Below the pieces are notes generated by a model that saw only the letters and a program-made list of their open reading frames with translations, did no database searches and had not been told where the DNA came from. 8,776 nucleotides of DNA from Chthoniobacterales bacterium (lineage in GTDB: Bacteria; Verrucomicrobiota; Verrucomicrobiia; Chthoniobacterales; UBA10450). The stretch is taken from the NCBI GenBank assembly GCA_025980625.1, contig JAICXG010000110.1, forward strand, positions 1 through 8,776, given 5' to 3'. Positions 6,894-8,776 of this stretch are shown one piece after another. Position 1 is the first letter of the stretch. Each line of letters opens with the position of its first letter. The translations under genes were made by a program, and so were the position numbers.

Positions 6894-7053
6894 GCCTAAC
6901 GTTGCGCTCAATCAAGAAAGCCGCTCATATTGCCGGCGCGATTTACCTCTCGATGGTCGTGACGGAGCCATTCAGCCTCATTTACATTTAGCGGCCTTGG
7001 CCCGCCTGCTCTGGTTTTCTGCCGCGGTTGCATGGGTCTCGTTTCTTTGCTGC
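6894..7053 (-). other. Gap between permease and MDR copy B
   Basis: About 160 bp with no recognised gene. The leftward strand holds a 41-codon ORF (ATG with first base 7033, stop at 6908-6910) rich in Arg, Asn and His. Its TGA overlaps the TTG alternative start of MDR copy B, but it has no good ribosome binding site and no family I know. No convincing sigma-70 promoter or T-rich terminator hairpin is visible, so whether the MDR genes are co-transcribed with the ABC genes is open. Confidence 0.4.
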
Positions 7054-7974
7054 TCAAATAGGCCCGCGATAACGGCGCAGCCGAATGCTGGCAGTGATAA
7101 ATGCCACGGCGACGATGAGTCCAATCCAAAGCTCGACTGTGCTGAGATACTTTCCTGGCGTGAGTTGGACGAGTGAATCAATCGTCGGATGCTGGCGGCC
7201 TTGAAAGTCGAACGCCGCCGGGGCGAACCCAAACAAGCGGTCATTCAGCAGGGCTGAGAAATGTGTCGTGCCGAATGTGATCTTCTCGAAGATTTGGATC
7301 GCGATCAGCGGTAACACTGCCCAAAGGAATGTCGCTCGCCGCACCCAACCGGAGATAAGCAACGCCCAGCCGTAGATCGGTGCATGCCAGAGCGCAATCA
7401 CAATCAGGCCGTAGCACAGCACGATCCAGTTTTGAAATACCGGAAAGTGTCTCCAGGTCGATGCCGCACTCATTCCGTGGGTTATCAGGTTTGCCCCGGT
7501 TATTGCTAGCATGAGCAACTGCACGCAAACCACGGTCACGAAGGCGATCAATGGCAGGATCGCCAAAGGAATGGTCAATTTCGATAGCACCGTCGTGCGG
7601 TCCGAGACCGGCAGTGATTTCCAGAAAAGAATACTGCGATCGCGACGCTCACCGTAAAGCGCGTCGAGACAATAAAACAGGCCGACAATGAAGACGGTGA
7701 AAATCATCATTACTGCCACGATGTCGTAAGGGGTTCCGATCGCGGCGCGTTGCTTCGTCGGGTCGAGCAAGAGCACTGCGCGTCGCCGTTCCGCCAAACC
7801 GATCGTGCTAATTGCGAAACCGAACACCTGAACCGCGCCGACGATCAGCGGCACGATGTAGATCGCGCGGTTCTCCCACAATTCGCGCCAGACTGACCAG
7901 TAAAAGGGCCGTATCGATGCTCGATTGGCGGGCACCGCTGTCCCGGTCATCATTGCATTCGATTCAGTATTCAT
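7054..7974 (-). CDS. ABC-2-type transporter permease
   Basis: A 306-residue integral membrane protein with about six hydrophobic segments, at roughly 37-58, 84-106, 132-157, 183-208, 214-231 and 279-298. Between the second and third lies a cytoplasmic-looking stretch, DALYGERRDRSILFWKSLPVS. The ERRDRSILFWKSLPVS pattern is typical of ABC-2 permeases paired with GntR/YtrA-type regulated ATPases, where it probably contacts the ATPase as a coupling element. The start is fixed by an ATGA overlap with the ATPase gene, so the two should be made together and form one exporter or membrane-stress transporter. ATGs seven and eight codons further in are less attractive because they lose this coupling. 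The cargo cannot be deduced; relatives are linked to cell-envelope stress and peptide antibiotic response, which is family knowledge only. Confidence 0.87.
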   Translation of the reverse strand: MNTESNAMMTGTAVPANRASIRPFYWSVWRELWENRAIYIVPLIVGAVQVFGFAISTIGLAERRRAVLLLDPTKQRAAIGTPYDIVAVMMIFTVFIVGLFYCLDALYGERRDRSILFWKSLPVSDRTTVLSKLTIPLAILPLIAFVTVVCVQLLMLAITGANLITHGMSAASTWRHFPVFQNWIVLCYGLIVIALWHAPIYGWALLISGWVRRATFLWAVLPLIAIQIFEKITFGTTHFSALLNDRLFGFAPAAFDFQGRQHPTIDSLVQLTPGKYLSTVELWIGLIVAVAFITASIRLRRYRGPI

Positions 7975-8776
7975 TCGGCTAACTCCGAGTTCAGACTTCC
8001 TATCTCCGATTTTTGTGTCTGATCTCTTGCCATCACAGCCACAAAGACATCGGCAATGCTGGGTCGGCGGACCTCGCCGAGCTCGGTCAGGCGTTGTCGA
8101 TCGGCGCCGTCGAATAATAAGACAGTCCGGCCGAAGACCGGTCGTTCATGCATTGGCTTCATGGCGCGTGCTTCAGCAACCTGTTCCGGATTCACCATCA
8201 CTTCGACATAGCGCAAATCGAAATCTTCCATGCTGCATTCGAGCACAATCCGGCCGCGCTCGATGAACATCAGGTCGGTCAGAACATCCTGCACTTCTTC
8301 CACCTGATGAGTTGTGACTACGATCGTGCGGCGGTGATCGAAGTAATCATTGAGCAGCGACTCATAGAATTGTTTCCGGAAAAGGATATCAAGGCCAAGT
8401 GTCGGCTCGTCCAGCACGAGTAACTTCGCGTCGATCGCCATGACTAAGGCGAGATGCAATTGCGCTACCATGCCTTTGGATAACTGCCTCACCTTGCTTG
8501 CCCTCCTGATGGTTGTCCGGGCCAGGAACCCTTCCGCTTTCCCGCGATCGAATCGCGGATGCACCCCCGCCACGTAGTCGAGCAGTTGCGAGACACGAAT
8601 CCAGCGCGGTAAGACCGCGACATCGGCAATAAAACAGACCTCGCGCATCAGTTCTTCGCGCGCGTTCCATGGGTCGCGCCCGAGCACGGTCAGTCCGCCT
8701 TCATATGAGGTGAGACCCAGAATGGCATTGAGCGCGGTTGTTTTGCCGGCGCCGTTCGGTCCAATAATCCCGAGAA
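7971..8776 (-). CDS. ABC transporter ATP-binding protein (5' end outside window)
   Basis: The frame runs off the right edge; 267 residues are visible, beginning just before Walker A (GPNGAGKTT, encoded at about 8736-8763). The signature loop reads LSKGM rather than LSGGQ, Walker B is KLLVLDEPTLGLD, and the switch His is in VVTTHQVEEV. The Q-loop region reads FIADVAVLPRWI, with no Gln at the expected place. LSKGM and a changed Q-loop both occur in ATPases of GntR-linked (YtrB-like) exporters. Probably only a few dozen N-terminal residues are missing. After the nucleotide-binding domain comes a C-terminal extension of about 80 residues (LRYVEVMV through RPSIADVFVAVM), as in drug/lipid exporter ATPases. 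It powers the permease encoded immediately downstream; a regulator gene might lie just beyond the window. Confidence 0.93.
   Translation of the reverse strand, partial: LGIIGPNGAGKTTALNAILGLTSYEGGLTVLGRDPWNAREELMREVCFIADVAVLPRWIRVSQLLDYVAGVHPRFDRGKAEGFLARTTIRRASKVRQLSKGMVAQLHLALVMAIDAKLLVLDEPTLGLDILFRKQFYESLLNDYFDHRRTIVVTTHQVEEVQDVLTDLMFIERGRIVLECSMEDFDLRYVEVMVNPEQVAEARAMKPMHERPVFGRTVLLFDGADRQRLTELGEVRRPSIADVFVAVMARDQTQKSEIGSLNSELAE

Noticed and set aside
6908..7033. 41-codon leftward ORF before MDR copy B, ending in TTGA overlap
   Set aside because: The overlap is only with the less likely TTG start of copy B, composition is not distinctive, there is no ribosome binding site, and no motif is recognisable. 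I mention it in the gap entry but do not call it a gene.

Overview
The window looks like a chromosomal segment of a soil Verrucomicrobiota bacterium, probably Chthoniobacterales-like. The best clue is the C-terminus of the large secreted protein at 1965-4451. It carries two tandem ~125-residue modules (IGGFI..G, R.(L/I)GPSL, ELHDS.GVL) behind a Ser/Pro/Thr linker, an architecture I know mainly from that lineage. Base composition is moderately GC-rich throughout. I see no rRNA, tRNA, CRISPR array, insertion sequence or phage gene. The taxonomic call is inference, not proof.

Left half, + strand (1-4451): the catalytic end of a sensor histidine kinase, cut by the window edge, overlaps by ATGA a 400-residue secreted outer-membrane beta-barrel protein. 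After 90 bp comes a secreted fusion of a blue-copper cupredoxin, a Ser/Pro linker, a PQQ-dependent sugar dehydrogenase domain and the two tandem modules. An 11-bp imperfect hairpin lies between the last two genes. A plausible reading is a regulated envelope module: the kinase senses a signal, the barrel admits or anchors, and the fusion oxidises an aldose or related substrate with PQQ and may pass electrons to its own copper site.

Right half, - strand (8776-4515, read leftward): an ABC-transporter ATPase, cut by the right edge, overlaps by ATGA an ABC-2-type permease. After about 160 bp follow two tandem paralogous zinc-independent MDR oxidoreductases (NADPH:quinone reductase-like). Each has the same unusual N-terminal membrane anchor and a shared AYWRSTNDC motif. 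The ~145-bp gap between the MDR genes holds a 51-codon ORF that overlaps both neighbours and contains a short MDR-like motif. It is either a small coupled gene or the remnant of a lost third copy.

The two blocks converge across the 63 bp at 4452-4514, where I see no convincing intrinsic terminator. Most of the window is recognisable. The parts that deserve a second look are the copper/PQQ fusion with its odd copper loop, the hairpin at 1885-1910, the small ORF between the MDR paralogs, and the topology implied by the MDR membrane anchors.
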